NCBI GenBank assembly: GCA_033782935.1
Contig: JAWQEG010001220.1
Span: 2,790,001 to 2,854,000 of the forward strand
From: Petrolisthes cinctipes
Lineage: Eukaryota > Arthropoda > Malacostraca > Decapoda > Porcellanidae
Direction of reading: 5' to 3'
DNA length: 64,000 nt
Under the pieces are notes generated by a model. It was not told the DNA's origin and searched no databases. It was given only the letters and a program-made list of their open reading frames with translations. Of this stretch, positions 46,778-60,946 are shown one piece after another (the first letter of the stretch is position 1; the number at the start of each line of letters is the position of its first letter). A program made the translations under genes and the position numbers.

Positions 46778-49467
46778 GTGTTAGAGTATTTTCAAAATAC
46801 ATGCTCAAAACATACTGAAAATCGATCTTTTATGTGCACAAAAGTCGATATGTGCATGCATCTTCAGTACCCGTTTATATCTCAAATTCAGGCTCAAAAC
46901 ACCCGAAAATTCAATATTTTGGGGTCCCAGAAGCAATCTGTACATGCCTACTCAGTGTTAGAGTATTTTCAAATTACAGGCCCAAAACATGCTGAAAATC
47001 GATATTTTAGATGCCCAAAGTCAATATGTGCATGTATCTTCTGTACCCGTTTATATCTCAAATTCAGGCTCAAAACACCCGAAAATTCAATATTTTGGGG
47101 TCCCAGAAGCAATCTGTACATGCCTACTCAGTGTTAGAGTATTTTCAAAATACAGGCCCAAAACATGCTGAAAATCGATATTTTAGATGCCCAAAGTCAA
47201 TATGTGCATGTATCTTCTGTACCCGTTTATATCTCAAATTCAGGCTCAAAACACCCGAAAATTCAATATTTTGGGGTCCCAGAAGCGATCTGTACATGCC
47301 TACTCCGTGTTAGAGTATTTTCAAATACATGCTCAAAACATACTGAAAATCGATCTTTTAGGTGCACAAAAGTCGATATGTGCATGCATCTTCAGTACCC
47401 GTTTAGATCTCAAATTCAGGCTCAAAACACCCGAAAATTCAATATTTTGGGGTCCCAGAAGCAATCTGTACATGCCTACACAGTGCTTGAATATTTTCAA
47501 AATATAGGCTAAAAACATGCTGAAAATCGACAATTTAAGTGCCAAAAAAGCGATATCTCAAATTCAGTCCCAAAACACCCGAAACTTCGATATTTAGAGG
47601 TCCCAGAAGGTATCTGTACATGCCTACTCCGTGTTAGAGTATTTTCAAAATACAGGCCAAAAAACATACTGAAAATCGATCTTTTAGGTGCCCAAAAGTC
47701 GATATGTGCATGCATCTTCTGTACCCGTTTATATCTCAAATTCTGGCCCTAAACACCCGAAAATTCGATATTTTGGGGTCCCAGAAGCGATCTGTACATG
47801 CCTACTCCGTGTTAGAGTATTTTCAAAATTCAGGCCCAAAACATGCTAAAAATCGATATTTTTGGTGCCCAAAGTCAATATGTGCATGTATCTTCTGTAC
47901 CCGTTTATATCTCAAATTCAGGCTCAAAACACCCGAAAATTCAATATTTTGGGGTCCCAGAAGCAATCTGTTCAGTGCTAGAATATTTTCAAAATATAGG
48001 CTAAAAACATGCTAAAAATCGATCTTTTAGGGGCCAAAAAGTCGATATCTCAAATTCAGTCCCAAAACACCCGAAAATTCGATATTTAGGGGTCCCAGAA
48101 GCGATCTGTACATGCTTACTCCGTGTTAGAGTATTTTCAAAATACATGCTCAAAACATACTGAAAATCGATCTTTTAGGTGCACAAAAGTCGATATGTGC
48201 ATGCATCTTCAGTACCCGTTTATATCTCAAATTCAGGCTCAAAACACCCGAAAATTCAATATTTTGGGGTCCCAGAAGCAATCTGTACATGCCTACTCAG
48301 TGTTAGAGTATTTTCAAAATACAGGCCCAAAACATGCTGAAAATCGATATTTTAGATGCCCAAAGTCAATATGTGCATGTATCTTCTGTACCCGTTTATA
48401 TCTCAAATTCAGGCTCAAAACACCCGAAAAATCAATATTTTGGGGTCCCAGAAGCAATCTGTACATGACTACTCAGTGTTAGAGTATTTTCAAAATAAAG
48501 GCCCAAAACATGCTGAAAATCGATATTTTAGATGCCCAAAGTCAATATGTGCATGTATCTTCTGTACCCGTTTATATCTCAAATTCAGGCTCAAAACACC
48601 CGAAAATTCAATATTTTGGGGTCCCAGAAGCGATCTGTACATGCCTACTCCGTGTTAGAGTATTTTCAAAATACATGCTCAAAACATACTGAAAATCGAT
48701 CTTTTAGGTGCACAAAAGTCGATATGTGCATGCATCTTCAGTACCCGTTTAGATCTCAAATTCAGGCTCAAAACACCCGAAAATTCAATATTTTGGGGTC
48801 CCAGAAGCAATTTGTACATGCTTACACAGTGCTAGAATATTTTCAAAATATAGGCTAAAAACATGCTAAAAATCGACATTTTAGGTGCCAAAAAATCGAT
48901 ATCTCAAATTCAGTCCCAAAACACCCGAAAATTCGATATTTAGAGGTCCCAGAAGGTATCTGTACATGCCTACTCCGAGTTAGAGTATTTTCAAAATACA
49001 GGCCAAAAACATACTGAAAATCGATCTTTTAGGTGCCCAAAAGTCGATATGTGCATGCATCTTCTGTACCCGTTTATATCTCAAATTCTGGCCCTAAACA
49101 CCCGAAAATTCGATATTTTGGGGTCCCAGAAGCGATCTGTACATGTCTACTTCGTGTTAGAGTATTTTCAAAATTCAGGCCCAAAACATGCTGAAAATCG
49201 ATATTTTTGGTGCCCAAATTCAATATGTGCATGTATCTTCTGTACCCGTTTATATCTCAAATTCAGGCTCAAAACACCCGAAAATTCGATATTTTGGGGT
49301 CCCAGAAGCAATCTGTACAGTGCTAGAATATTTTCAAAATATAGGCTAAAAACATGCTAAAAATCGATCTTTTAGGTGCCAAAAAGTCGATATCTCAAAT
49401 TCAGTCCCAAAACACCCGAAAATTCGATATTTAGGGGTCCCAGAAGCGATCTGTACATGCCTACTCC
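46778..49467. repeat. Two 1,345-bp octamers: L1-L2-L2-L1-S2-L3-L4d-S1
   Basis: First octamer: 46778, 46955, 47131, 47307, 47483, 47631, 47809, 47975. Second: 48123, 48300, 48476, 48652, 48829, 48977, 49154, 49320. Both are 1,345 bp and both have gtttagatctc in the second L1. Single-base gains and losses in the first (47307 is 176 bp, 47631 is 178 bp) cancel out. The L4d at 47809 has gctaaaaatcgatattttt and ctgttcagtgc, as at 8,840. Confidence 0.87.
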
Positions 49468-52400
49468 GTTTTAGAGTATTTTCAAAATACATGCTCAAAA
49501 CATACTGAAAATCGATCTTTTAGGTGCACAAAAGTCGATATGTGCATGCATCTTCAGTACCCGTTTATATCTCAAATTCAGGCTCAAAACACCCGAAAAT
49601 TCAATATTTTGGGGTCCCAGAAGCAATCTGTACATGCCTACTCAGTGTTAGAGTATTTTCAAAATACAGGCCCAAAACATGCTGAAAATCGATATTTTAG
49701 ATGCCCAAAGTCAATATGTGCATGTATCTTCTGTACCCGTTTATATCTCAAATTCAGGCTCAAAACACCCGAAAATTCAATATTTTGGGGTCCCAGAAGC
49801 AATCTGTACATGCCTACACAGTGCTAGAATATTTTCAAAATATAGGCTAAAAACATGCTAAAAATCGACATTTTAGGTGCCAAAAAATCGATATCTCAAA
49901 TTCAGTCCCAAAACACCCGAAAATTCGATATTTAGAGGTCCCAGAAGGTATCTGTACATGCCTACTCCGTGTTAGAGTATTTTCAAAATACAGGCCAAAA
50001 ACATACTGAAAATCGATCTTTTAGGTGCCCAAAAGTCGATATGTGCATGCATCTTCTGTACCCGTTTATATCTCAAATTCTGGCCCTAAACACCCGAAAA
50101 TTCGATATTTTGGGGTCCCAGAAGCGATCTGTACATGCCTACTCCGTGTTAGAGTATTTTCAAAATACATGCTCAAAACATACTGAAAATTGATCTTTTA
50201 GGTGCACAAAAGTCGATATGTGCATGCATCTTCAGTACCCGTTTATATCTCAAATTCAGGCTCAAAACACCCGAAAATTCAATATTTTGGGGTCCCAGAA
50301 GCAATCTGTACAGTGCTAGAATATTTTCAAAATATAGGCTAAAAACATGCTAAAAATCGATCTTTTAGGTGCCAAAAAGTCGATATCTCAAATTCAGTCC
50401 CAAAACACCCGAAAATTCGATATTTAGAGGTCCCAGAAGCGATCTGTACATGCCTACTCCGTGTTAGAGTATTTTCAAATTACATGCTCAAAACATACTG
50501 AAAATCGATCATTTAGGTGCCCAAAAGTCGATATGTGCATGCATCTTCTGTACCCGTTTATATCTCAAATTCTGGCCCTAAACACCCGAAAATTCGATAT
50601 TTTGGGGTTCCAGAAGCGATCTGTACATGCCTACTCCGTGTTAGAGTATTTTCAAAATTAAGGCCCAAAACATGCTGAAAATCGATATTTTTGGTGCCCA
50701 AAGTCAATATGTGCATGTATCTTCTGTACCAGTTTATATCTCAAATTCAGGCTCAAAACACCCGAAAATTCAATATTTTGGGGTCCCAGAAGCAATCTGT
50801 ACAGTGCTGGAATATTTTCAAAATATAGGCTAAAAACATGCTAAAAATCGATCTTTTAGGTGCCAAAAAGTCGATATCTCAAATTCAGTCCCAAAACACC
50901 CGAAAATTCGATATTTAGGGGTCCCAGAAGCGATCTGTACATGCCTACTCCGTGTTAGAGTATTTTCAAAATACATGCTCAAAACATACTGAAAATCGAT
51001 CTTTTAGGTGCACAAAAGTCGATATGTGCATGCATTTTCAGTACCCGTTTATATCTCAAATTCAGGCTCAAAACACCCGAAAATTCAATATTTTGGGGTC
51101 CCAGAAGCAATCTGTACATGCCTACTCAGTGTTAGAGTATTTTCAAAATACAGGCCCAAAACATGCTGAAAATCGATATTTTAGATGCCAAAAGTCAATA
51201 TGTGCATGTATCTTCTGTACCCGTTTATATCTCAAATTCAGGCTCAAAACACCCGAAAATTCAATATTTTGGGGTCCCAGAAGCAATCTGTACATGCCTA
51301 CACAGTGCTAGAATATTTTCAAAATATAGGCTAAAAACATGCTAAAAATCGACATTTTAGGTGCCAAAAAATCGATATCTCAAATTCAGTCCCAAAACAC
51401 CCGAAAATTCGATATTTAGAGGTCCCAGAAGGTATCTGTACATGCCTACTCCGTGTTAGAGTATTTTCAAAATACAGGCCAAAAACATACTGAAAATCGA
51501 TCTTTTAGGTGCCCAAAAGTCGATATGTGCATGCATCTTCTGTACCCGTTTATATCTCAAATTCTGGCCCTAAACACCCGAAAATTCGATATTTTGGGGT
51601 CCCAGAAGCGATCTGTACATGCCTACTCCGTGTTAGAGTATTTTCAAAATTCAGGCCCAAAACATGCTGAAAATCGATATTTTTGGTGCCCAAAGTCAAT
51701 ATGTGCATGTATCTTCTGTACCCGTTTATATCTCAAATTCAGGCTCAAAACACCCGAAAATTCAATATTTTGGGGTCCCAGAAGCAATCTGTACATGCCT
51801 ACACAGTGCTAGAATATTTTCAAAATATAGGCTAAAAACATGCTGAAAATCGACATTTTAGGTGCCAAAAAATCGATATCTCAAATTCAGTCCCAAAACA
51901 CCCGAATATTCGATATTTAGAGGTCCCAGAAGGTATCTGTACATGCCTACTCCGTGTTAGAGTTTTTTCAAAATACAGGCCAAAAACATACTGAAAATCG
52001 ATCTTTTAGGTGCCCAAAAGTCGATATGTGCATGCATCTTCTGTACCCGTTTATATCTCAAATTCTGGCCCTAAACACCCGAAAATTCGATATTTTGGGG
52101 TCCCAGAAGCGATCTGTACATGCCTACTCCGTGTTAGAGTATTTTCAAAATACAGGCCAAAAACATACTGAAAATCGATATTTTTGGTGCCCAAAGTCAA
52201 TATGTGCATGTATCTTCTGTACCCGTTTATATCTCAAATTCAGGCTCAAAACACCCGAAAATTCAATATTTTGGGGTCCCAGAAGCAATCTGTACATGCC
52301 TACTCAATGTTAGAGTATTTTCAAAAGACAGGCCAAAAACATGCTGAAAATCGATATTTTAGTTGCCCAAAGTCAATATGTGCATGTATCGTCTGTACCC

Positions 52401-53131
52401 GTTTATATCTCAAATTCAGGCTCAAAACACCCGAAAATTCAATATTTTGGGGTCCCAGAAGCAATCTGTACATGCCTACACAGTGCTAGAATATTTTCAA
52501 AATATAGGCTAAAAACATGCTAAAAATCGACATTTTAGGTGCCAAAAAATCGATATCTCAAATTCAGTCCCAAAACACCCGAATATTCGATATTTAGAGG
52601 TCCCAGAAGGTATCTGTACATGCCTACTCCGTGTTAGAGTATTTTCAAAATACAGGCCAAAAACATACTGAAAATCGATCTTTTAGGTGCCCAAAAGTCG
52701 ATATGTGCATGCATCTTCTGTACCCGTTTATATCTCAAATTCTGGCCCTAAACACCCGAAAATTCGATATTTTGGGGTCCCAGAAGCGATCTGTACATGC
52801 CTACTCCGTGTTAGAGTATTTTCAAAATTCAGGCCCAAAACATGCTGAAAATCGATATTTTAGATGCCCAAAGTCAATATGTGCATGTATCTTCTGTATC
52901 CGTTTATATCTCAAATTCAAGCTGAAAACACCCGAAAATTCAATATTTTGGGGTCCCAGAAGCAATCTGTACATGCCTACACAGTGCTAGAATATTTTCA
53001 AAATATAGGCTAAAAACATGCTAAAAATCGACATTTTAGGTGCCAAAAAATTGATATCTCAAATTCAGTCCCAAAACACCCGAAAATTCGATATTTATAG
53101 GTCCAAGAAGGTATCTGTACATGCCTACTCT
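49468..53131. repeat. Trimer series with long-unit chimeras
   Basis: Units: 49468 L1, 49645 L2, 49821 S2, 49969 L3, 50146 L1d, 50313 S1, 50461 L1/L3, 50638 L4d, 50804 S1, 50952 L1, 51129 L2, 51305 S2, 51453 L3, 51630 L4, 51806 S2, 51954 L3, 52131 L3/L4, 52307 L2 (atgttagag, ttagttgccc), 52483 S2, 52631 L3, 52808 L4/L2, 52984 S2. Three long units in a row occur at 51954-52482. Confidence 0.82.
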
Positions 53132-54133
53132 GTGTTAGAGTATTTTCAAAATACAGGCCAAAAACATACTGAAAATCGATCTTTTAGGTGCCCAAAAGTC
53201 GATATGTGCATGCATCTTCTGTACCCGTTTATATCTCAAATTCTGGCCCTAAACACCCGAAAATTCGATATTTTGGGGTCCCAGAAGCGATCTGTACATG
53301 CCTACTCCGTGTTAGAGTATTTTCAAAATTCAGGCCCAAAACATGCTGAAAATCGATATTTTTGGTGCCCAAAGTCAATATGTGCATGTATCTTCTGTAC
53401 CCGTTTATATCTCAAATTCAGGCTCAAAACACCCTAAAATTCAATATTTTGGGGTCCCAGAAGCAATCTGTGCATGCCTACTCAGTGCTAGAATATTTTC
53501 AAAATATAGGCTAAAAATATGCTAAAAATCAATCTTTTAGGTGCCAAAAAGTCGATATCTCAAATTCAGTCCGAAAACACCCGAAAATTCGATATTTAGG
53601 GGTCCCAGAAGCGATCTGTACATGCCTACTCCGTGTTAGAGTATTTTCAAAATACATGCTCAAAACATACTGAAAATCGATCTTTTAGGTGCACAAAAGT
53701 CGATATGTGCATGCATCTTCAGTACCCGTTAAAATCTCAAATTCAGGTTCAAAACACCCGAAAATTCAATATTTTATGGTCACAGAAGCAATCTGTACAT
53801 GCCTACTTAGTGTTAGAGTATTTTCAAAATACAGGCCCAAAACATGCTGAAAATCGATATTTTAGATGCCCAAAGTCAATATGTGCATGTATCTTCTGTA
53901 CCCGTTTATATCTCAAATTCAGGCTCAAAACACCCGAAAATTCAATATTTTGGGGTCCCAGAAGCAATCTGTACATGCCTACACAGTGCTAGAATATTTT
54001 CAAAATATAGGCTAAAAACATGCTAAAAATCGACATTTTAGGTGCCAAAAAATCGATATCTCAAATTCAGTCCCAAAACACCCGAAAATTCGATATTTAG
54101 AGGTCCCAGAAGGTATCTGTACATGCCTACTCC
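53132..54133. repeat. Full-length 1,002-bp hexamer: L3-L4-S1-L1-L2-S2
   Basis: Units start at 53132 (177), 53309 (176), 53485 (148), 53633 (177), 53810 (176) and 53986 (148), summing to 1,002 bp with no deletion. This is the undeleted form of the higher-order repeat. The L1 is the most diverged part (gttaaaatctc, ttttatggtcac). Confidence 0.9.
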
Positions 54134-57100
54134 GTGTTAGAGTATTTTCAAAATACAGGCCAAAAACATACTGAAAATCGATCTTTTAGGTGCACAAAAG
54201 TCGATATGTGCATGCATCTTCTGTACCCGTTTATATCTCAAATTCTGGCCCTAAACACCCGAAAATTCGATATTTTGGGGTCCCAGATGCGATCTGTACA
54301 TGCCTACTCCGTGTTAGAGTATTTTCAAAATACAGGCCCAAAACATGCTGAAAATCGATATTTTAGATGCCCAAAGTCAATATGTACATGTATCTCTTGT
54401 ACCCGTTTATATCTCAAATTCAGGCTCAAAACACTCGAAAAGTCAATATTTTGGGGTCCCAGAAGCAATCTGTACATGCCTACACAGTGCTAGAATATTT
54501 TCAAAATAAGGGGTAAAAACATGCTAAAAATCGACATTTTAGGTGCCAAAAAATCGATATCTAAAATTCAGTCCCAAAACACCCGAAAATTCGATATTTA
54601 GAGGTCCCAGAAGGTATCTGTACATGCTTACTCCGTGTTAGAGTATTTTCAAAATACAGGCCAAAAACATACTGAAAAACGATCTTTTAGGTGCCCAAAA
54701 GTCGATATGTGCATGCATCTTCTGTACCCGTTTATATCTCAAATTCTGGCCCTAAACACCCGAAAATTCGATATTTTGGGGTCCCAGAAGCGATCTGTAC
54801 ATGCCTACTCCGTGTTAGAGTATTTTCAAAATTCAGGCCCAAAACATGCTGAAAATCGATATTTTTGGTGCCCAAATTCAATATGTGCATGTATCTTCTG
54901 TACCCGTTTATATCTCAAATTCAGACTCAAAACACCCGAAAATTCAATATTTTGGGGTCCCAGAAGCAATCTGTACAGTGCTAGAATATTTTCAAAATAT
55001 AGGCTAAAAAAATGCTAAAAATCGATCTTTTAGGTGCCATAAAGTCGATATCTCAAATTCAGTCCCAAAACACCCGAAAATTCGATATTTAGGGGTTCCA
55101 GAAGCGATCTGTACATGCCTACTCCGTGTTAGAGTATTTTCAAAATACATGCTCAAAACATACTGAAAATCGATCTTTTAGGTGCACAAAAGTCGATATG
55201 TGCATGTATCTTCTGTACCCGTTTATATCTCAAATTCAGGCTCAAAACACCCGAAAATTCAATATTTTGGGGTCCCAGAAGCAATCTGTACATGCCTACT
55301 CAGTGCTAGAATATTTCAAAATATAGGCTAAAAACATGCTAAAAATCGATTTTTTAGGTGCCAAAAAGTCGATATCTCAAATTCAGTCCCAAAACACCCG
55401 AAAATTCGATATTTAGGGGTCCCAGAAGCGATCTGTACATGCCTACTCCGTGTTAGAGTATTTTCAAAATACATGCTCAAAACATACTGAAAATCGATCT
55501 TTTAGGTGCACAAAAGTCGATATGTGCATGCATCTTCAGTACCCGTTTATATCTCAAATTCAGGCTCAAAACACCCGAAAATTAAATATTTTGGGGTCCC
55601 AGAAGCAATCTGTACATGCCTACTCAGTGTTAGAGTATTTTCAAAATACAGGCCCAAAACATGCTGAAAATCGATATTTTAGATGCCCAAAGTCAATATG
55701 TGCATGTATCTTCTGTACCCGTTTATATCTCAAATTCAGTCCCAAAACACCCGAAAATTCGATATTTTGGGGTCCCAGAAGCAATCTGTACATGCCTACT
55801 CAGTGTTAGAGTATTTTCAAAATACAGGCCCAAAACATGCTGAAAATTGATATTTTAGATGCCCAAAGTCAATATGTGCATGTATCTTCTGTACCCGTTT
55901 ATATCTCAAATTTAGGCTCAAAACATCCGAAAATTCAATATTTTGGGGTCCCAGAAGCAATCTGTACATGCCTACTCAGTGCTAGAATATTTTCAAAATA
56001 TAGGCTAAAAACATGCTAAAAATCGATCTTTTAGGTGCCAAAAAGTCGATATCTCAAATTCACTCCCAAAACACCCGAAAATTCGATATTTAGGGGTCCC
56101 AGAAGCGATCTGTACATGCCTACTCCGTGTTAGAGTATTTTCAAAATATATGCTCAAAACATACTGAAAATCGATCTTTTAGGTGCACAAAAGTCGATAT
56201 GTGTATGCATCTTCAGTACCCGTTTATATCTCAAATTCAGGCTCAAAACACCCGAAAATTCAATATTTTGGGGTCCCAGAAGCAATCTGTACATGCCTAC
56301 TCAGTGTTAGAGTATTTTCAAAAAACAGCCCCAAAACATGCTGAAAATCGATATTTTAGATGCCCAAAGTCAATATGTGCATGTATCTTCTGTACCCGTT
56401 TATATCTCAAATTCAGGCTCAAAACACCCGAAAATTCAATATTTTGGGGTCCCAGAAGCAATCTGTACATGCCTACACAGTGCTAGAATATTTTCAAAAT
56501 ATAGGCTAAAAACATGCTAAAAATCGACATTTTAGGTGCCAAAAAATCGATATATCAAATTCAGTCCCAAAACACCCGAAAATTCGATATTTAGAGGTCC
56601 CAGAAGGTATCTGTACATGCCTACTCCGTGTTAGAGTATTTTCAAAATACAGGCCAAAAACATACTGAAAATCGATCTTTTAGGTGCACAAAAGTCGATA
56701 TGTGCATGCATCTTCTGTACCCGTTTATATCTCAAATTCTGGCCCTAAACACCCGAAAATTCGATATTTTGGGGTCCCAGAAGCGATCTGTACATGCCTA
56801 CTCCGTGTTAGAGCATTTTAAAAATTCAGGCCCAAAACATGCTCAAAATCGATATTTTTGGTGCCCAAAGTCAATATGTGCATGTATCTTCTGTACCCGT
56901 TTATATCTCAAATTCAGGCTCAAAACACCCGAAAATTCAATATTTTGGGGTCCCAGAAGCAATCTGTACAGTGCTAGAATATTTTCAAAATATAGGCTAA
57001 AAACATGCTAAAAATCGATCTTTTAGGTGCCAAAAAGTCGATATCTCAAATTCAGTCCCAAAACACCCGAAAATTCGATATTTAGGGGTCCCAGAAGCGA

Positions 57101-57442
57101 TCTGTACATGCCTACTCCGTGTTAGAGTATTTTCAAAATACAGGCCCAAAACATGCTGAAAATCGATATTTTAGATACCCAAAGTCAATATGTGCATGTA
57201 TCTTCTGTACCCGTTTATATCTCAAATTCAGGCTCAAAACACCCGAAAATTCAATATTTTGGGGTCCCAGAAGCAATCTGTACATGCCTACACAGTGCTA
57301 GAATATTTTCAAAATATAGGCTAAAAACATGCTAAAAATCGACATTTTAGGTGCCAAAAAATCGATATCTCAAATTCAGTCCCAAAACACCCGAAAATTC
57401 GATATTTAGAGGTCCCAGAAGGTATCTGTACATGCCTACTCC
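54134..57442. repeat. Trimer series with L1/L2 and L2 patch variants
   Basis: Units: 54134 L3, 54311 L2, 54487 S2, 54635 L3, 54812 L4d, 54978 S1, 55126 L1/L2, 55303 S1 (147 bp), 55450 L1, 55627 L2, 55803 L2, 55979 S1, 56127 L1, 56304 L2, 56480 S2, 56628 L3, 56805 L4d, 56971 S1, 57119 L2, 57295 S2. The L2 at 55627 carries an S-type patch (attcagtcccaaaacaccc) in its second half, a possible conversion tract. Confidence 0.82.
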
Positions 57443-60400
57443 GTGTTAGAGTATTTTCAAAATACAGGCCAAAAACATACTGAAAATCGATCATTTAGGT
57501 GCCCAAAAGTCGATATGTGCATGCATCTTCTGTACCCGTTTATATCTCAAATTCTGGCCCTAAACACCCGAAAATTCGCTATTTTGGGGTCCCAGAAGCG
57601 ATCTGTACATGCCTACTCCGTGTTAGAGTATTTTCAAAATTCAGGCCCAAAACATGCTGATAATCGATATTTTAGATGCCCAAAGTCAATATGTGCATGT
57701 ATCTTCTGTACCCGTTTATATCTCAAATTCAGGCTCAAAACACCCGAAAATTCAATATTTTGGGGTCCCAGAAGCAATCTGTACATGTCTACTCAGTGGT
57801 AGAATATTTTCAAAATATAGGCTAAAAACATGCTAAAAATCGATCTTTTAGGTCCAAAAAGTCGATATCTCAAATTCAGTCCCAAAACACCCGAAAATTC
57901 GATATTTAGGGGTCCCAGAATCGATCTGTACATGCCTACTCCGTGTCAGAGTATTTTCAAAATACATGCTCAAAACATACTGAAAATCGATATTTTAGAT
58001 GCCCAAAGTCAATATGTGCATGCATCTTCTGTACCCGTTTATATCTCAAATTCAGGCTCAAAACACCCGAAAATTCAATATTTTGGGGTCCCAGAAGCAA
58101 TCTGTACATGCCTACTCAGTGTTAGAGTATTTTCAAAATACAGGCCCAAAACATGCTGAAAATCGATATTTTAGATGCCCAAAGTCAATATGTGCATGTA
58201 TCTTCTGTACCCGTTTATATCTCAAATTTAGGCTCAAAACACCCGAAAATTCAATATTTTGGGGTCCCAGAAGCAATCTGTACATGCCAATACAGTGCTA
58301 GAATATTTTCAAAATATAGGCTAAAAACATGCTAAAAATCGACATTTTAGGTGCCAAAAAATCGATATCTCAAATTCAGTCCCAAAACACCCGAAAATTC
58401 GATATTTAGAGGTCCCAGAAGGTATCTGTACATGCCTACTCCGTGTTAGAGTATTTTCAAAATACAGGCCAAAAACCTACTGAAAATCGATCTTTTAGGT
58501 GCCCAAAAGTCGATATGTGCATGCATCTTCAGTACCCGTTTATATCTCAAATTCTGGCCATAAACACCCGAAAATTCGATATTTTGGGGTCCCAGAAGCG
58601 ATCTGTACATTCCTACTCCGTGTTAGAGTATTTTCAAAATTCAGGCCCAAAACATGCTGAAAATCGATATTTTTGGTGCCCAAAGTCAATATGTGCATGT
58701 ATCTTCTGTACCCGTTTATATCTCAAATTCAGGCTCAAAACACCCGAAAATTCAATATTTTGGGGTCCCAGAAGCAATCTGTACATGCATACTCAGTGCT
58801 AGAATATTTTCAAAATATAGGCTAAAAACATGCTAAAAATCGATCTTTTAGGTGCCAAAAAGTCGATATCTCAAATTCAGTCCCAAAACACCCGAAAATT
58901 CGATATTTAGGGGTCCCAGAAGCGATCTGTACATGCCTACTCCGTGTTAGAGTATTTTCAAAATACATGCTCAAAACATACTGAAAATCGATATTTTAGA
59001 TGCCCAAAGTCAATATGTGCATGCATCTTCTGTACCCGTTTATATCTCAAATTCAGGCTCAAAACACCCGAAAATTCAATATTTTGGGGTCCCAGAAGCA
59101 ATCTGTACATGCCTACTCAGTGCTAGAATATTTTCAAAATATAGGCTAAAAACATGCTAAAAATCGATCTTTTAGGTGCCAAAAAGTCGATATCTCAAAT
59201 TCAGTCCCAAAACACCCGAAAATTCGATATTTAGGGGTCCCAGAAGCGATCTGTACATGCCTACTCCGTGTTAGAGTATTTTCAAAATACATGCTCAAAA
59301 CATACTGAAAATCGATATTTTAGATGCCCAAAGTCAATATGTGCATGTATCTTCTGTACCCGTTTATATCTCAAATTCAGGCTCAAAATACCCGAAAATT
59401 CAATATTTTGGGGTCCCAGAAGCAATCTGTACATGCCTACACAGTGCTTGAATATTTTCAAAATATAGGCTAAAAACATGCTAAAAATCGACATTTTAGG
59501 TGCCAAAAAATCGATATCTCAAATTCAGTCCCAAAACACCCGAAAATTCGATATTTAGAGGTCCCAGAAGGTGTCTGTACATGCCTACTCCGTGTTAGAG
59601 TATTTTCAAAATACAGGCCAAAAACATACTGAAAATCGATCTTTTAGGTGCCCAAAAGTCGATATGTGCATGCATCTTCTGTACCCGTTTATATCTCAAA
59701 TTCTGGCCCTAAACACCCGAAAATTCGATATTTTGGGGTCCCAGAAGCGATCTGTACATGCCTACTCCGTGTTAGAGTATTTTCAAAATTCAGGCCCAAA
59801 ACATGCTGAAAATCGATATTTTAGATGCCCAAAGTCAATATGTGCATGTATCTTCTGTACCCGTTTATATCTCAAATTCAGGCTCAAAACACCCGAAAAT
59901 TCAATATTTTGGGGTCCCAGAAGCAATCTGTACATGCCTACTCAGTGCTAGAATATTTTCAAAATATAGGCTAAAAACATGCTAAAAATCGATCTTTTAG
60001 GTGCCAAAAAGTCGATATCTCAAATTCAGTCCCAAAACACCCGAAAATTCGATATTTAGGGGTCCCAGAAGCGATCTGTACATGCCTACTCCGTGTTAGA
60101 GTATTTTCAAAATACATGCTCAAAACATACTGAAAATCGATCTTTTAGGTGCACAAAAGTCTATATGTGCATGCATCTTCAGTACCCGTTTATATCTCAA
60201 ATTCAGGCTCAAAACACCCGAAAATTCAATATTTTGGGGTCCCAGAAGCAATCTGTACATGCCTACTCAGTGTTAGAGTATTTTCAAAATACAGGCCCAA
60301 AACATGCTGAAAATCGATATTTTAGATGCCCAAAGTCAATATGTGCATGTATCTTCTGTACCCGTTTATATCTCAAATTCAGGCTCAAAACACCCGAAAA

Positions 60401-60946
60401 TTCAATATTTTGGGGTCCCAGAAGCAATCTGTACATGCCTACACAGTGCTAGAATATTTTCAAAATATAGGCTAAAAACATGCTAAAAATCGACATTTTA
60501 GGTGCCAAAAAATCGATATCTCAAATTCAGTCCCAAAACACCCGAAAATTCGATATTTAGAGGTCCCAGAAGGTATCTGTATATGCTTACTCCATGTTAG
60601 AGTATTTTCAAAATACAGGCCAAAAACATACTGAAAATCGATCTATTAGGTGCCCAAAAGTCGATTTGTGCATGCATCTTCTGTACCCGTTTATATCTCA
60701 AATTCTGGCCCTAAACACCCGAAAATTCGATATTTTGGGGTCCCAGAAGCGATCTGTACATGCCTACTCCGTGTTAGAGTATTTTCAAAATTCAGGCCCA
60801 AAACATGCTGAAAATCGATATTTTTGGTGCCCAAAGTCAATATGTGCATGTATCTTCTGGACCCGTTTATATCTCAAATTCAGGCTCAAAACACCCGAAA
60901 ATTCAATATTTTGGGGTCCCAGAAGCAATCTGTACATGCCTACTCA
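57443..60946. repeat. Trimers and 324-bp L1/L2-S dimers, no 10-bp deletions
   Basis: Units: 57443 L3 (attcgctatt), 57620 L4/L2 (gctgataatcg), 57796 S1 (147 bp), 57943 L1/L2, 58119 L2, 58295 S2, 58443 L3, 58620 L4, 58796 S1, 58944 L1/L2, 59120 S1, 59268 L1/L2, 59444 S2, 59592 L3, 59769 L4/L2, 59945 S1, 60093 L1, 60270 L2, 60446 S2, 60594 L3, 60771 L4. The L1/L2 chimera (head tacatgctcaaaacatac, then attttagatgccc) is a new class typical of this end of the window. Confidence 0.84.

Noticed and set aside
55627..55802. S-type patch in an L2 monomer read as a separate inserted element
   Set aside because: The patch is the same length as the L2 sequence it replaces and matches the short-class consensus, so conversion or exchange between monomers explains it better than insertion.
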